Assembly (NCBI GenBank): GCA_017417385.1
Contig: JAFPZF010000029.1
Coordinates: 125,924-189,923, forward strand
Direction: 5' to 3'
Source of the DNA: Bacteroidales bacterium
GTDB taxonomy: Bacteria > Bacteroidota > Bacteroidia > Bacteroidales > Marinilabiliaceae
DNA: 64,000 bases
This document shows, in pieces, positions 1-9,485 of the stretch. Within the stretch, counting starts at the first letter, position 1. Every line of letters begins with the position of its first letter. The notes under the pieces were generated by a model, which searched no databases, was not told the origin of the DNA, and worked only from the letters and a program-made list of their open reading frames with translations. A program made the translations under genes and the position numbers.

Positions 1-904
1 AGATGGCGGAAAGTATGATGATGGAGAGTCTGACGAATAACGGCCATTCGACGTGGCGGGTCACGAAAGACTCGAGAAACGCTGCTATGAAGATCAGCGG
101 GATGCTGACGGCGAGTATCCTGATGCTCCGTACTGCACTACGCCGTAGGCTCTCCATTCGAGAGAACGAACCGGGAAATAGCCACCCCCCACCGAGCAGT
201 AGAGCGGCGCCCCCAGAGATGATGAGCTCCGATATCTCGAGAGTCCCGTGTATCCATATCGCCGACATGGACTGGAGCCCGACGCCCTCCTGGAAAAATA
301 GTGTCTGAAATTCCCCCAGCATTAGACCATTATTAGAGATGAAGTATAGCGGACCTACGATCGGGATGAGTCCATAACCATACATTTTCAGCGTCACCCA
401 CAGGTTGTTGAAGGTGATGCCGAGAAACATAGTTTTCGTATTATGGCTGTTGTATATGTCCGTCGGAACTCCATTCCGGATGTTCTCTAGTGTCTGATTG
501 ACATAGCCCTGGCCGAGCATGTCGATGATGTACTGTCTGTCGATGACGGCGAGTATCACTCCGAAGAGGGTGAAGGCGAGGAACGTGACCAGCGAGGCAA
601 GTAGCCACTTGCGGTTTATCCAGACGACTGCCGGCGCATCATGGATGAAGAGTTTCCATACGCTCCTAAAACTGAAATGTGTCTCGTAGATACGGGAGTG
701 GAACGCTGTCGCAAGGCCGTTGAGGTAAGGGACGACTCGGCTGTTCTTGCAGTGCGAGCGCGCGAAAGAGAGGTCGCGGAGTATCTCACGGTAGGCGGCG
801 ACAACCTCGTCTGTGCCTCCGTCGGCATGCTTGATGTCGCGAGCGAGTTCGGCATATTTGTTCCATTTCTCCTTGTTCTGTCTGATGAACGTGCTCTCTT
901 TCAT
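1..904 (-). CDS. Stage II sporulation protein M (SpoIIM) family membrane protein, 3' end outside window
   Basis: Reading the minus strand from the ATG at 904 gives an open frame of 301 codons that runs off the left edge without a stop. It begins MKESTFIRQNKEKWNKYAEL, then a soluble helical region to about residue 95, followed by several hydrophobic segments. A motif near residue 225 (IWIHGTLEISELIISG) matches the conserved H-G-x-x-E-I block of SpoIIM/DUF95 integral membrane proteins. In Bacteroidota this family is usually encoded divergently from an RDD protein, as seen here with the gene at 1087. The molecular role in non-sporulating bacteria is unknown. The family call rests on motif recognition and on the divergent neighbour. 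Confidence 0.85.
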   Translation of the reverse strand, partial: MKESTFIRQNKEKWNKYAELARDIKHADGGTDEVVAAYREILRDLSFARSHCKNSRVVPYLNGLATAFHSRIYETHFSFRSVWKLFIHDAPAVVWINRKWLLASLVTFLAFTLFGVILAVIDRQYIIDMLGQGYVNQTLENIRNGVPTDIYNSHNTKTMFLGITFNNLWVTLKMYGYGLIPIVGPLYFISNNGLMLGEFQTLFFQEGVGLQSMSAIWIHGTLEISELIISGGAALLLGGGWLFPGSFSRMESLRRSAVRSIRILAVSIPLIFIAAFLESFVTRHVEWPLFVRLSIIILSAI

Positions 905-1086
905 TATTCTTTTTGACGAAGATTATCCCGTGTAGTTTATGGTTTTTAGATTACCTTTGCTTCCTAGAACGCCAATATGTATGCGTTTGTTGGGGTTTTG
1001 CTAAGGACTGTCGGAAGAAGTGGGAGGGCTCTTAACTAACCTTAAACGACAAATTTACTACTTTAACTCAAATAATCATACGGGAG

Positions 1087-2247
1087 ATGAGAGAAAAGAG
1101 GATAGATTTGGTAGAGAGAATTGTGATGATGATGATAGATGGCGTGGCCATTCTGCTCGTCGCTCTGGCTGTCACGACGGGCTACGTCTACATGCAGGAA
1201 CTGGTGATGAAGGTGAGTGTCAAATGGAACTACTATTTCCTTCACTATGGGTTGCCGTTGTCTGCGCTTCTCTATTTCCCCCTATGTTTCTACAATACTA
1301 ACGGATTCTCTTTGGGCGGCTACCTGATGAACTTCCGATTGGCCTCTACCGACGTCAAGAGCGACAGGCTGAAGGTGTGGCAGTGTGTCGTGCGGACTCT
1401 CTTCTTCCCGATTGATTACATTGCTCTTCTGCTGGTCAATTTGTTCCTCAAGGGCGTCTGGATCGGCGAGAGGATTTCGAAGTGCCGCTATGTCCAGTAT
1501 GTCAGCGTGAAGAGCGAGAAACAGAAGGAAAATAGGTTGGAGATTGATATAATGACAGGTAGTTACGTCACTCTGACTCACCGTTTGGCGAGCGAGGGTA
1601 GCCGAGTCTTCGCCGTCTTGCTCGACTGGTTTTTCAGAGGCATCGTCGTGTGGTTGGCTTTATCGATATTGGGCGCTTTTTACTCCAGTGACGAATGGAT
1701 CGAGATGCTGTTTCAAGTTCTGATTTACATGTATTTTGCTTGTTCGTCGATGGTGTCGGAGTATGTGTTCCGTGGCCAGACTTTAGGCAAGCGACTGATG
1801 GGGATAAGGGTCTTGAGCGACAAGTGCGAGCCGCCCTCGTTCCTCCAATGCTTCTTGCGATGGCTATGCTTCTCTGTCGATATTTTGGTCGTCGGCATCG
1901 TCATGCTCTCCAAGACTAGTCGTAGGCTCGGAGACATTGCCTCGGGATGCTATGTGGTCCGCACTGCTGACCGTCAGGCGCTGAATCTTGATACTGACAT
2001 GGAGTTTAAGTATGCTGGCGTTGGCTATACGCCCGAGATAGAAGGTGTTAAGGACTTGACTGATAAGGAGGTCGGAATTGTTTACAATACTCTCTACAAC
2101 CCGATGTACTCTGGTTTCAAGAGTGGTCTCGCTAAGAAGCTGAGGGCGAGGTTCTCAGACGCTAATCTGAAGGGTTTTGAAGCTAATGATGATACCGAGT
2201 TTCTCCATAGGGTCTGGCAGGACTACAAATACTATACGACTCGATAG
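1087..2247 (+). CDS. RDD family membrane protein with two RDD-like units
   Basis: 386 residues. The C-terminal unit (about 158-300) has the full RDD signature: Arg and Asp in the first helix (RVFAVLLDWF), the G-x-T-L-G-K-R-x-x-G-x-R-V loop (GQTLGKRLMGIRV) and a closing R-R-L-G-D-x-A-S-G. The N-terminal unit (about 5-140) looks like a degenerate copy: RIVMMMIDG in the first helix and a GFSLGGYLMNFRL loop. Usual family members in the phylum carry one RDD unit and are about 240 residues long, so this looks like an internal duplication. It is divergent from SpoIIM, with which RDD proteins commonly pair. A TACCTTTG box at 952-959 could be its -7 element. RDD function is unsettled; transport has been proposed. 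Confidence 0.85.
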   Translation: MREKRIDLVERIVMMMIDGVAILLVALAVTTGYVYMQELVMKVSVKWNYYFLHYGLPLSALLYFPLCFYNTNGFSLGGYLMNFRLASTDVKSDRLKVWQCVVRTLFFPIDYIALLLVNLFLKGVWIGERISKCRYVQYVSVKSEKQKENRLEIDIMTGSYVTLTHRLASEGSRVFAVLLDWFFRGIVVWLALSILGAFYSSDEWIEMLFQVLIYMYFACSSMVSEYVFRGQTLGKRLMGIRVLSDKCEPPSFLQCFLRWLCFSVDILVVGIVMLSKTSRRLGDIASGCYVVRTADRQALNLDTDMEFKYAGVGYTPEIEGVKDLTDKEVGIVYNTLYNPMYSGFKSGLAKKLRARFSDANLKGFEANDDTEFLHRVWQDYKYYTTR

Positions 2248-2259
2248 TGAATCGCTGCT

Positions 2260-2286
2260 GTCCGACACAAAAATAATGTGCCGGAC
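2260..2286 (+). terminator. Weak hairpin after the RDD gene
   Basis: GTCCG-CAC pairs with GTG-CGGAC around an AT-rich loop, 13 bases after the stop codon. There is no U-tract, so it may be a Rho-dependent or processing structure, not an intrinsic terminator. Confidence 0.3.
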
Positions 2287-2359
2287 TAACAAAGGGGGTG
2301 ATATTGTAGTATGAGTAGCGGAATTATGTGTATTTTTGCAGAGAAAGATATTTTTCGTT

Positions 2360-4660
2360 ATGCAAGTCAGAAATAAAGTCTGGAGACGAGGACTCCTGAT
2401 GTTCTTGTCATTCTTGATGCTAACTATCCCGCTCGTCGCTCACGGACAGCAGAGGACTAGGGCTACAGACGGACAGCCAGATAGACCGAAGATAGGACTC
2501 GTCCTCAGTGGTGGCGGTGCCAAGGGGCTTGCCCACGTCGGTGTGCTCAAGGCTATCGAGAAGGCTGGCCTCCAGATTGATTATATTACGGGTACGAGTA
2601 TGGGTGCAATTGTGGCGGCTATGTATGCCTCCGGCTACAACGCCTCGCAGATAGAGCAGTTCGCTCACACCCTGAAGTGGATGGAGCTCATCAGCAGCCG
2701 CCCTCTCTATTCGGATATCAGCATCGAGGAGAAGGACGATTTCGAGTCCTATCTCGCGACCTTCCCGATGAAGGGCCTGAAGCCTCAGCTGAACACTGGC
2801 TTCTTCGAGCCCTATCAGGTTATGCTGATGCTCAAGGAGATCTTTTTCCCTGTCTATGCGGTGCACGACTGGCGAGAACTGCCGATTCCGTTCCGCTGCG
2901 TCGCTGCCGATGTGGCTAGTGGAGACGCCGTGATCTTGGACCATGGCGACCTGGCTTTCGCGACTCGCAGCTCGATGGCGATTCCTGGTGTCTTCTCCGC
3001 GACTGAGTACAAGGGGACGAAGCTCGTCGATGGCGGTATTGTCAGGAACTTCCCCGTCAAGGACGTCAAGGATATGGGCGCCGACTACGTCATCGGTGTT
3101 AACCTCTTCTCTGGTCTTACTCCGTCCGACAAGATGACCAACATGCTCGACGTCATGATGCAGACTATCAATTTCAGAGACGCTAAGGACTTGCAGGAGG
3201 AAAAGGCGATATGCGACATGGTGATAGAGCCTGACGTCGCTGCCTACAACGCGTCGAGTTTCGATGCTGCCGAGACGATTCTGGAGATTGGCAATCAGAC
3301 TGGCGAGGAGTTCTATCCCCTGTTCAAGCAGCTTGCTGACTCGTTGCACAACGCCTACGGTGTCCCCTATGCTAAGACTGACAGACTCGCTCCCTACGAC
3401 AATCAGGTCAGGATAATCGACTTCCAGTTCGAAGGCTTGGAGCATACCTCGGAGTCTCTCTTGCGTCACAATCTGAACCTTCGTGCCGGCCATCTCTATA
3501 CCCCTCAGGACTTTACGGCAGCCATAAAGAATGCGATGTCGACGGGTTACTACAAGAACATGACGTATGACCTCATCTCTGCTGACGAGGGCTCGGTCAT
3601 TTTTCACTGTAAGGTCTACGAGAATCCTCTCGCGACACTGAAGGTCGACTTGTCTTACAATACCTTCACGAACGCGTCGCTGTTCTTGAACTATCAGGCA
3701 CGTAATCTGCTCGGCTCTAATTCGACGACCGACCTGAAAGTGGCGATATCGAGAAACTTCCGCTTCAAGGTGAAGAACAGGCTCCTGTTCGGCGAACGTC
3801 ATAACTACTATTTCGACGCGACCTACGAGAACACTAGGTTTTATCTGCCCTCGCAGGGCGACGCGCAGGGCATTGAGAATGCTAACAAGTATATTCACAA
3901 CGATCTGAATGTCCGCTTCGGGCATGCGACGAGTGCTAGGGCCGACGTGAACTTCGGTCTCGGATACGAGTGCTTCCACTATGAGCCGGATATTCGCGAG
4001 ACTGGCGAGATTAGTGGCAAGGTGAGAGCTCCATACGCTATCTTCACTCGACGTGTGAACACGCTCGATAGGAAATACCTCCCACAGCGGGGAATGAAGT
4101 TCGACATGTCTCTTTATGGCTCTTTCTTGCCCGGTTTTCATTTGCATTCCGGTGCCATGGCGGATAGCCTCGAGAAGCAGGGACGACTCGACAAGAAGGC
4201 TATATGCCGCTTTACGGCGAGACTCGAGAGCTATCAGGCTGTCAAGCCCAGGCTGACCTTGTGCGAGACTTTCGGCGTCGCCTTGGCCTACAACTCGCAC
4301 ACGTTTTTCCATCAGACTGCTTTGGGTGGCGTCGAGGCTCATCTGCCGTCTCATTTCAACTTTTATGGAATAACGACAGCTCATAAGCACTTCCCGACGA
4401 TGGCCATGGTGCGCTTCTCGGCGCAGTATAGAGTGCTTGGTGACTTGTATGGCCAGGTGCATATCAACTCGGCGTTGACGATGAAGTCGTTGGACTGCTA
4501 TGTCAACGACAAGGAGGAGATAAAAATCGGCAAGTATCTGCATGGCGGCGGATTGACAATAGCTTACAACTTGTTGGGCTCTTTGCCGATGGACTTCACT
4601 CTGATGTACTCCTCGGAAGACAAGTTCAACATCTCGGTCAACATAGGACACTTCTTCTGA
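2360..4660 (+). CDS. Patatin-like phospholipase fused to an outer-membrane barrel (PlpD/RssA-type)
   Basis: 766 residues from the ATG at 2360. The frame stays open to a TTG at 2336, but a -7-like TATTTTTG at 2331-2338 overlaps that site, so the ATG is preferred. Residues 1-29 are a signal peptide. The patatin domain (about 43-240) has the oxyanion block SGGGAKG at 50-56, nucleophile Ser80 in GTSMG, and Asp224 in DGG, giving a complete Ser-Asp dyad. Residues about 340-430 look like a POTRA-type unit and the rest is a beta-rich barrel ending in phenylalanine (IGHFF), as in Omp85-type proteins. This architecture matches self-translocating patatins of the outer membrane. The stop overlaps the next start (TGATG). 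Codon use (more ATT/ATC) differs from genes further right. Confidence 0.9.
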   Translation: MQVRNKVWRRGLLMFLSFLMLTIPLVAHGQQRTRATDGQPDRPKIGLVLSGGGAKGLAHVGVLKAIEKAGLQIDYITGTSMGAIVAAMYASGYNASQIEQFAHTLKWMELISSRPLYSDISIEEKDDFESYLATFPMKGLKPQLNTGFFEPYQVMLMLKEIFFPVYAVHDWRELPIPFRCVAADVASGDAVILDHGDLAFATRSSMAIPGVFSATEYKGTKLVDGGIVRNFPVKDVKDMGADYVIGVNLFSGLTPSDKMTNMLDVMMQTINFRDAKDLQEEKAICDMVIEPDVAAYNASSFDAAETILEIGNQTGEEFYPLFKQLADSLHNAYGVPYAKTDRLAPYDNQVRIIDFQFEGLEHTSESLLRHNLNLRAGHLYTPQDFTAAIKNAMSTGYYKNMTYDLISADEGSVIFHCKVYENPLATLKVDLSYNTFTNASLFLNYQARNLLGSNSTTDLKVAISRNFRFKVKNRLLFGERHNYYFDATYENTRFYLPSQGDAQGIENANKYIHNDLNVRFGHATSARADVNFGLGYECFHYEPDIRETGEISGKVRAPYAIFTRRVNTLDRKYLPQRGMKFDMSLYGSFLPGFHLHSGAMADSLEKQGRLDKKAICRFTARLESYQAVKPRLTLCETFGVALAYNSHTFFHQTALGGVEAHLPSHFNFYGITTAHKHFPTMAMVRFSAQYRVLGDLYGQVHINSALTMKSLDCYVNDKEEIKIGKYLHGGGLTIAYNLLGSLPMDFTLMYSSEDKFNISVNIGHFF

Positions 4661-5265
4661 TGCAGACAGACCAGTATAGGACGTTGGCTGAACCGTCTGA
4701 GGGATTGTACAAGGAGAAGGGGAGCAGGTTTCTCGCTTTCGCTTATCCCGTCATGACGCAAGATGAGTGCAAGGAGCTGATAACGGCTGCTGAGAAGAAG
4801 TATCATGATGCTCGTCACCATTGTTATGCGTGGCAACTCGGTCCATCTGAGAGCGGGGCGAAGTATAGCGACGATGGTGAGCCGTCGGGGACTGCAGGGA
4901 AGCCGATACATGGTCAGATTCTTTCTGCAGGCCTCAGTAACGTCCTGATTGTCGTGGTACGATATTTTGGAGGGATAAAGCTCGGGACGGGTGGCTTGTT
5001 CGCTGCCTACAAGACAGCTGCTGCGGATGCCATAGCCAATGGGACGGTTGTCGAGAAGACCTACCAGTCGGTGATCAGCATAGAGTATCCATACGGGGTG
5101 ATGAACGACGTGATGAAGGTTATGAAGTCGTCGTCGGCCGAGGTGCTGAGTCAGAAGTTCGACATGGATTGCAGGATAACGTTTACTCTCCGCAAGTCTG
5201 ACGTAGAGACGCTGACGGGCTTGCTCACTGCGATAGAAGGGCTAAGGCTTAGTGTAGAGTCATGA
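4660..5265 (+). CDS. YigZ/IMPACT family protein
   Basis: 201 residues, within the usual 200-210 for the family. The N-terminal IMPACT domain shows KEKGSRFLAFAYPV, then HHCYAWQLG, the SDDGEPSGTAGKP block and VVRYFGGIKLGTGGL, all hallmark stretches of YigZ. The C-terminal third is the short ferredoxin-like EF-G domain-V-like unit. The start overlaps the stop of the patatin gene by one base and its stop overlaps tamL by four bases, so translation of the three genes is probably coupled. The role in bacteria is not settled; the eukaryotic IMPACT relative regulates Gcn2. Recognition of the family is firm. Confidence 0.9.
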   Translation: MQTDQYRTLAEPSEGLYKEKGSRFLAFAYPVMTQDECKELITAAEKKYHDARHHCYAWQLGPSESGAKYSDDGEPSGTAGKPIHGQILSAGLSNVLIVVVRYFGGIKLGTGGLFAAYKTAAADAIANGTVVEKTYQSVISIEYPYGVMNDVMKVMKSSSAEVLSQKFDMDCRITFTLRKSDVETLTGLLTAIEGLRLSVES

Positions 5266-7550
5266 GTCGTTATGCGTACATAGTCTTGGTTGTCCTGGCA
5301 GTCTTGATCCAGACAGGGTGCAGCGTCACGAAGTATGTCGGGGAGGATGAACATCTGCTTGACAGGATTGAGATAAAGGGCGAGACGGGCCATGTCTCTA
5401 CCGACGAGCTATCAGACTATGTACGTCAGCAGCCGAATTACCGTTTTTTACATTTGTGGCGCGTAGGGCTTGGGGTCTATAGCCTATCCTCAAAGCGTGA
5501 GAGCAACTTCGGTCTGTGGCTCCGGCGAATAGGTACTGCGCCAGTGATATATGACGAGAAGTTGATGCACCGATCGAGCGAGCAGTTGCGTCTCTATCTG
5601 ATATCTAAAGGATATTATGATGCGGAGGTGACAGACACGATGTATGAAGTTGCTCCGAAGCGGTGTAATGTCCAGTACAGGGTGAAGTCGGGCGACCTCT
5701 ATAGGATTTCCTCGATCGCATATTCAGTTCCAGAAGGAGAGGTCGGTCAGATAATCATGTCAGACACCGTCCACAGTCTGCTGAAGGTCGGAGATGCGTT
5801 CGACAGCAACGTGCATGACGCAGAGCGAGCGAGGATTACGCGATTGATGCAGGAGCACGGCTACTATTCGTTCGGAAAGGACTTCGTATATTACGTGGCG
5901 GACAGTACGCGAGAGGCGCGGATGCTTGCAGACAGCATAGTCGTCGTCAATCCTCTCGGCGGAGCAGACAAGAGGACGCAGGTCCCGCATCGCAAGGCTG
6001 TCGTCGACGATGTGGAGCTGCTGATAGTCCCGACCGACGGAACGGCGAGGCAGATGCTCCAGGACACCGTCCGATTGAACATCCAGCAGGTGAGGCCGGG
6101 ACTGAGTGTCAGGTTTCAGGGAGACAATCCGTTTGCAGACAGGGTGATGAAGAACTCGTGCTTCATACGGCCGGGCGAGATATACTGCCTCTCGGATGCC
6201 GAGTTGACACAGAGGCGGTTCAATTCTCTCAAGCCATTCAGGAGTGCGACATTCAGGTTCATGGATACAGACTCGGCGACGACGGCAATGTATGACGATT
6301 CGCTGAGTCACGTACATTGCGTAGGATTCTTGCAGACGAGAAACTCACAGAGTGTGGGCGTCGATCTCGAAGGAACCAACTCCAGCGGAAACCTCGGTGC
6401 TGCGGCGAGCATCAAGTATTCTCATGCGAATATCTTTCATGGGGCGGAGGCGTTTTCCATAAAGTGGAGGATAGCGACGCAGCGACAGAGTGCGACGACA
6501 GGCAAGGAGGAGTTCTATACGCTGGAGACAGGCGTGGAGACCTCGGTGACATTGCCAGCGATGTTGTTTCCGTACACGACAGAGCATTTCTACAAGCATC
6601 ACAATCCCAACACGATGTTCACAGCCTCGTTTGACTATCAGCGAAGGCCGGAGTTTACGCGAACAGTCGTGGCATCGAGGATGGCGTACAACTGGTTTGG
6701 GTCGGTCTATGCTCAGCATACGTTCGTCCCGATCGAGTTGAACATAGTCAGCATACCGAACATAAGCGACAACTTCAAGAACTATATATCTGGCACATAT
6801 TTGCAGCAGTCGTATACCGACCACTTCATCATGAGTCTCGGGTATAGCTTCCTGTTCAACCAGCAGAGGGCGAGCCGCAACTCGGCGGGATGGTATTTCC
6901 GGTTTGGAGTCGAGACCGCGGGCAACATACTCAATGCGCTGATCAAGGGAGAGGGCGAGGAGTTCAAGAGGGTCTGCAACATAAGATTTTCGCAGTATGT
7001 CAGGACCGAGAGCGAGATACGCTATCAGGCTGTCGATTTCCTCGACAACAACTTTGTCGTCCGACTGTTTGGAGGAGTTGGTGTCCCATACGGGAATTCT
7101 GCCATGCTTCCGTTCGAGAAACGCTTTTTTGCCGGGGGGGCGAACAGTGTCAGAGCCTGGCCTGTCAGGGGACTTGGACCGGGACGAGAGGTGTCGGACC
7201 GCAACTTGCGGTATCACAACCAGACGTCTGATATCAGGCTGGAGGGGAACGTCGAGTACCGATTCAAGATATTCTCGGCAATAGAGGGGGCTGCATTTGC
7301 AGATGCGGGGAACATCTGGGCACTGAAGCGCTCGTATAACAGCGAGGCGTCGCAGTTCTCACGAGACTTCTATAAAGAGATTGCTCTCGGTGCAGGACTC
7401 GGGATACGATTGAACTTCAACTACTTTATCTTTAGAGTCGACGCGGCATACAGGCTCCACGACCCATCTGCCGAGCAGGAATGGGTAATCAGAAACAGAT
7501 TTGACGGGAGCGACATAGCGTGGAATTTCGCTATCGGTTACCCATTCTAA
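5262..7550 (+). CDS. tamL: TamL: lipoprotein Omp85-family (BamA/TamA-like) outer membrane assembly factor
   Basis: 762 residues. The N-terminus is a lipoprotein signal with lipobox IQTGC (Cys20). Lipidation of an Omp85 protein is the defining trait of the Bacteroidota TamA variant. Residues about 30-400 hold repeated POTRA-like units (for example the YLISKGYYDAEV stretch). Residues about 400-762 are a 16-strand-type barrel with the Omp85 lid-lock signature near 630 (FFAGGANSVRAWPVRGLGPG) and a terminal Phe (IGYPF). Expected role: insertion or assembly of outer membrane proteins together with TamB. No tamB is visible in this window. It forms an overlapping operon with YigZ and the patatin-barrel gene. 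A run of seven G lies in the lid-lock codons at 7134-7140. Confidence 0.9.
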   Translation: MSRYAYIVLVVLAVLIQTGCSVTKYVGEDEHLLDRIEIKGETGHVSTDELSDYVRQQPNYRFLHLWRVGLGVYSLSSKRESNFGLWLRRIGTAPVIYDEKLMHRSSEQLRLYLISKGYYDAEVTDTMYEVAPKRCNVQYRVKSGDLYRISSIAYSVPEGEVGQIIMSDTVHSLLKVGDAFDSNVHDAERARITRLMQEHGYYSFGKDFVYYVADSTREARMLADSIVVVNPLGGADKRTQVPHRKAVVDDVELLIVPTDGTARQMLQDTVRLNIQQVRPGLSVRFQGDNPFADRVMKNSCFIRPGEIYCLSDAELTQRRFNSLKPFRSATFRFMDTDSATTAMYDDSLSHVHCVGFLQTRNSQSVGVDLEGTNSSGNLGAAASIKYSHANIFHGAEAFSIKWRIATQRQSATTGKEEFYTLETGVETSVTLPAMLFPYTTEHFYKHHNPNTMFTASFDYQRRPEFTRTVVASRMAYNWFGSVYAQHTFVPIELNIVSIPNISDNFKNYISGTYLQQSYTDHFIMSLGYSFLFNQQRASRNSAGWYFRFGVETAGNILNALIKGEGEEFKRVCNIRFSQYVRTESEIRYQAVDFLDNNFVVRLFGGVGVPYGNSAMLPFEKRFFAGGANSVRAWPVRGLGPGREVSDRNLRYHNQTSDIRLEGNVEYRFKIFSAIEGAAFADAGNIWALKRSYNSEASQFSRDFYKEIALGAGLGIRLNFNYFIFRVDAAYRLHDPSAEQEWVIRNRFDGSDIAWNFAIGYPF

Positions 7551-7555
7551 GAGAG

Positions 7556-7592
7556 ACAAAAAAGGTAGGAGCCAAGAGACCCCTACCTTTTT
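7556..7592. terminator. Bidirectional terminator between tamL and the beta-helix gene
   Basis: AAAAAAGGTAGG pairs with CCTACCTTTTT across a short loop, giving a T-run on both strands. It lies 6 bases after the tamL stop and 16 bases beyond the stop of the convergent gene. Confidence 0.8.
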
Positions 7593-7607
7593 CACCATAT
7601 CCAGATC

Positions 7608-9398
7608 TTATTTCAAGAAATTCAGACCAGCCTTAGTACGGACGGAGTCGGCGACATGAGGGCCGTTGTTCTCCCATGTGTTGCCGGGTCCGTTGGAGTT
7701 CTTCAGATACTTCTCGACAGGAGTCCAGTTGTTCTTAACAGATATGCCGCTGCTACCCTCGTCGGTGTAGAGGTAGAACCAGTGATGAGGGTCGTGGACG
7801 TAGGAGGGACTGTAGATGTCGTGGACGGCATTGAACTCGACAGAGGAGTGAGGTTGCGAGCCGAGCGTGTAGATGCCAGCCGTGTCGTACATGTGCTTGG
7901 CGTAGTGGTGGATATTATTCCCGACGACCTTGTTGTTAGCCATCGTCGAAGGCTGCTGATTCCATCCCCAGCCGAGGCTTATGCCAGTATAAGACACCTC
8001 TGAAATCTCATTGGCGACGATATTGATGTCGCGGACGTAGAGGGCGCAGATGCCGACCGTCCCCCAGTCCTCGTTGGAGACATCCGTTATGACATTCTGA
8101 CTGATAGTCAGACGCTTGCAAGTCTCCCTCCTGTCGAAAGGCTCGAAAGGCAGATGAGCCTCGTGGAACTCGCCGCCACAGCTACCGGCCATGATGCCGT
8201 TGCCGCCACAGTCGCGGACCGTGCAGCCATCGACGAGACAGTCGGACGTGAAAGTACCGAAGTCGATGCCAGTCGAGGCGCAATGCTCGACAGTGCAGCC
8301 CTTGAAGGAGACGGAGTTGGCGCAGGAGACCTTGATAGCAGCCTCTGGACGGCCGACCCATCCCTGGTTGTCGAGACCATGGTCACCATTGGGACGGCGG
8401 ATCTGAGGGCGAATCTTGTAGGCCTCCGTCATGAACATGCCAGCCTGAAGGGGGGCGTGCCCCAGAAGACTAGGACGGAGCCAGGAGGCGTGGCTGAACG
8501 TGACGCCCGATATCTCGACATTCTCGACGGGGCGGTCTGGAGTGCCAGAGATGACAAGCACATTCTCCAGGGCGGGGGCGAAGACCTCGGCGCGACTCAT
8601 ATTCTCGCCGTGGCGGGGCATATAGAAGACGCGTTCAGCCTTCTCGTCGAGCCACCACTCGCCGGGGTTGTCGAGAAGCACCTTGGCGTTGGTCAGGTAG
8701 AAAGGCGAGTTGTGGCCATCCGACGTCACCATAGGGGAGGGCCAGGGGTGCATAAAGTGGACGTGACTCTCAGGATTGAGGAAAGAGACGGCGGCGCTGT
8801 CTCCCTTGATACGGATACTCTTGACACGGAGGTTGGCGACGCACCACATCTCGTGGAGGACCATCTCGACGCCGTCGATGCCGGCGACCTTCTTGACCGA
8901 CTTGGCGGGGACGTAGATGATACCATTCTTCTTGTCGACCGAGCGGATGCGAGCCATCTGCTCGAAGTCCGCAACGTCGCGAGCGCGGTCGGCCTTAGCA
9001 CCGTTGACCCATAGCTGGCGGAAGAGCAGGGGGCGGCCGTTGAAGCGTGGAACGGGGGCGGACCACAGTTTGCCATCCTTCTTCCAGCCCGTGATACGAA
9101 CGCCGCCGCTGATAGTCACATTGCCGTCGGCGGTGATAGTAGTGTTGTTGTCCTCGGGGCGGATGATGACGGGAGAAGAGAGGAGGTAGGTGCCTGCCTT
9201 CAGAGAGATGACAGCCTTGTCGGCCTCGCCATGGAGACGGGCGAGACGGGCCTCCTGAAGGGCGTTCTCGATAGAAAACTCGCCAGGCTCGACAGCGATA
9301 GTCTTAGTCTGAGCAAGTGATGGGGCTGTCGGGCAGAGGAGAAGTAGAGCGAGAGGAAGGAGTGAGGGAAGGCGTCTTAGACGATGATATAATGACAT
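7608..9398 (-). CDS. Secreted right-handed parallel beta-helix protein (GH141-like glycosidase candidate)
   Basis: 596 residues from the ATG at 9398. Upstream in-frame codons exist, but the signal peptide (LLPLALLLLCPTAPSLAQ) fits only this start. After the signal comes a region with Gly-rich beta-helix coils: repeated short strands such as VENVEISGVTFSHA, AIKVSCANSVSFKGCTV and CLVDGCTVRDCGGNGIM, followed by NIHHYAKHMYDTAGIYTLG. Such secreted helices include GH141, GH110 and polysaccharide lyases. The neighbouring GH127 gene makes GH141 (as in the alpha-L-fucosidase BT1002 of rhamnogalacturonan II breakdown) the most attractive guess, but I cannot separate these families by eye. A minus-strand terminator lies between it and the GH127 gene. 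Confidence 0.75.
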   Translation of the reverse strand: MSLYHRLRRLPSLLPLALLLLCPTAPSLAQTKTIAVEPGEFSIENALQEARLARLHGEADKAVISLKAGTYLLSSPVIIRPEDNNTTITADGNVTISGGVRITGWKKDGKLWSAPVPRFNGRPLLFRQLWVNGAKADRARDVADFEQMARIRSVDKKNGIIYVPAKSVKKVAGIDGVEMVLHEMWCVANLRVKSIRIKGDSAAVSFLNPESHVHFMHPWPSPMVTSDGHNSPFYLTNAKVLLDNPGEWWLDEKAERVFYMPRHGENMSRAEVFAPALENVLVISGTPDRPVENVEISGVTFSHASWLRPSLLGHAPLQAGMFMTEAYKIRPQIRRPNGDHGLDNQGWVGRPEAAIKVSCANSVSFKGCTVEHCASTGIDFGTFTSDCLVDGCTVRDCGGNGIMAGSCGGEFHEAHLPFEPFDRRETCKRLTISQNVITDVSNEDWGTVGICALYVRDINIVANEISEVSYTGISLGWGWNQQPSTMANNKVVGNNIHHYAKHMYDTAGIYTLGSQPHSSVEFNAVHDIYSPSYVHDPHHWFYLYTDEGSSGISVKNNWTPVEKYLKNSNGPGNTWENNGPHVADSVRTKAGLNFLK

Positions 9399-9433
9399 TT
9401 GAATTGCTTCGTAAATAGTTACTGAACGATATA

Positions 9434-9476
9434 GAAAAAGCATTAGAACAGCGTCCGAAGACCGTTCTAATGCTCA
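9434..9476 (-). terminator. Intrinsic terminator after the GH127 gene (minus strand)
   Basis: AGCATTAGAAC (9439-9449) pairs with GTTCTAATGCT (9464-9474). In the minus direction the stem is followed by TTTTTC. It sits 10 bases past the GH127 stop, so the downstream beta-helix gene probably needs read-through or its own promoter. Confidence 0.75.
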
Positions 9477-9485
9477 TGATATACT

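Noticed and set aside
2336..2359. TTG start for the patatin gene
   Set aside because: The TTG overlaps a -7-like box, and the ATG at 2360 directly precedes a normal signal peptide.
2420..4651. 743-codon open frame antisense to the patatin gene
   Set aside because: It is the mirror of a gene with clear catalytic motifs and an outer membrane barrel. The antisense product has no recognisable domain, and long antisense frames are expected with this codon bias.
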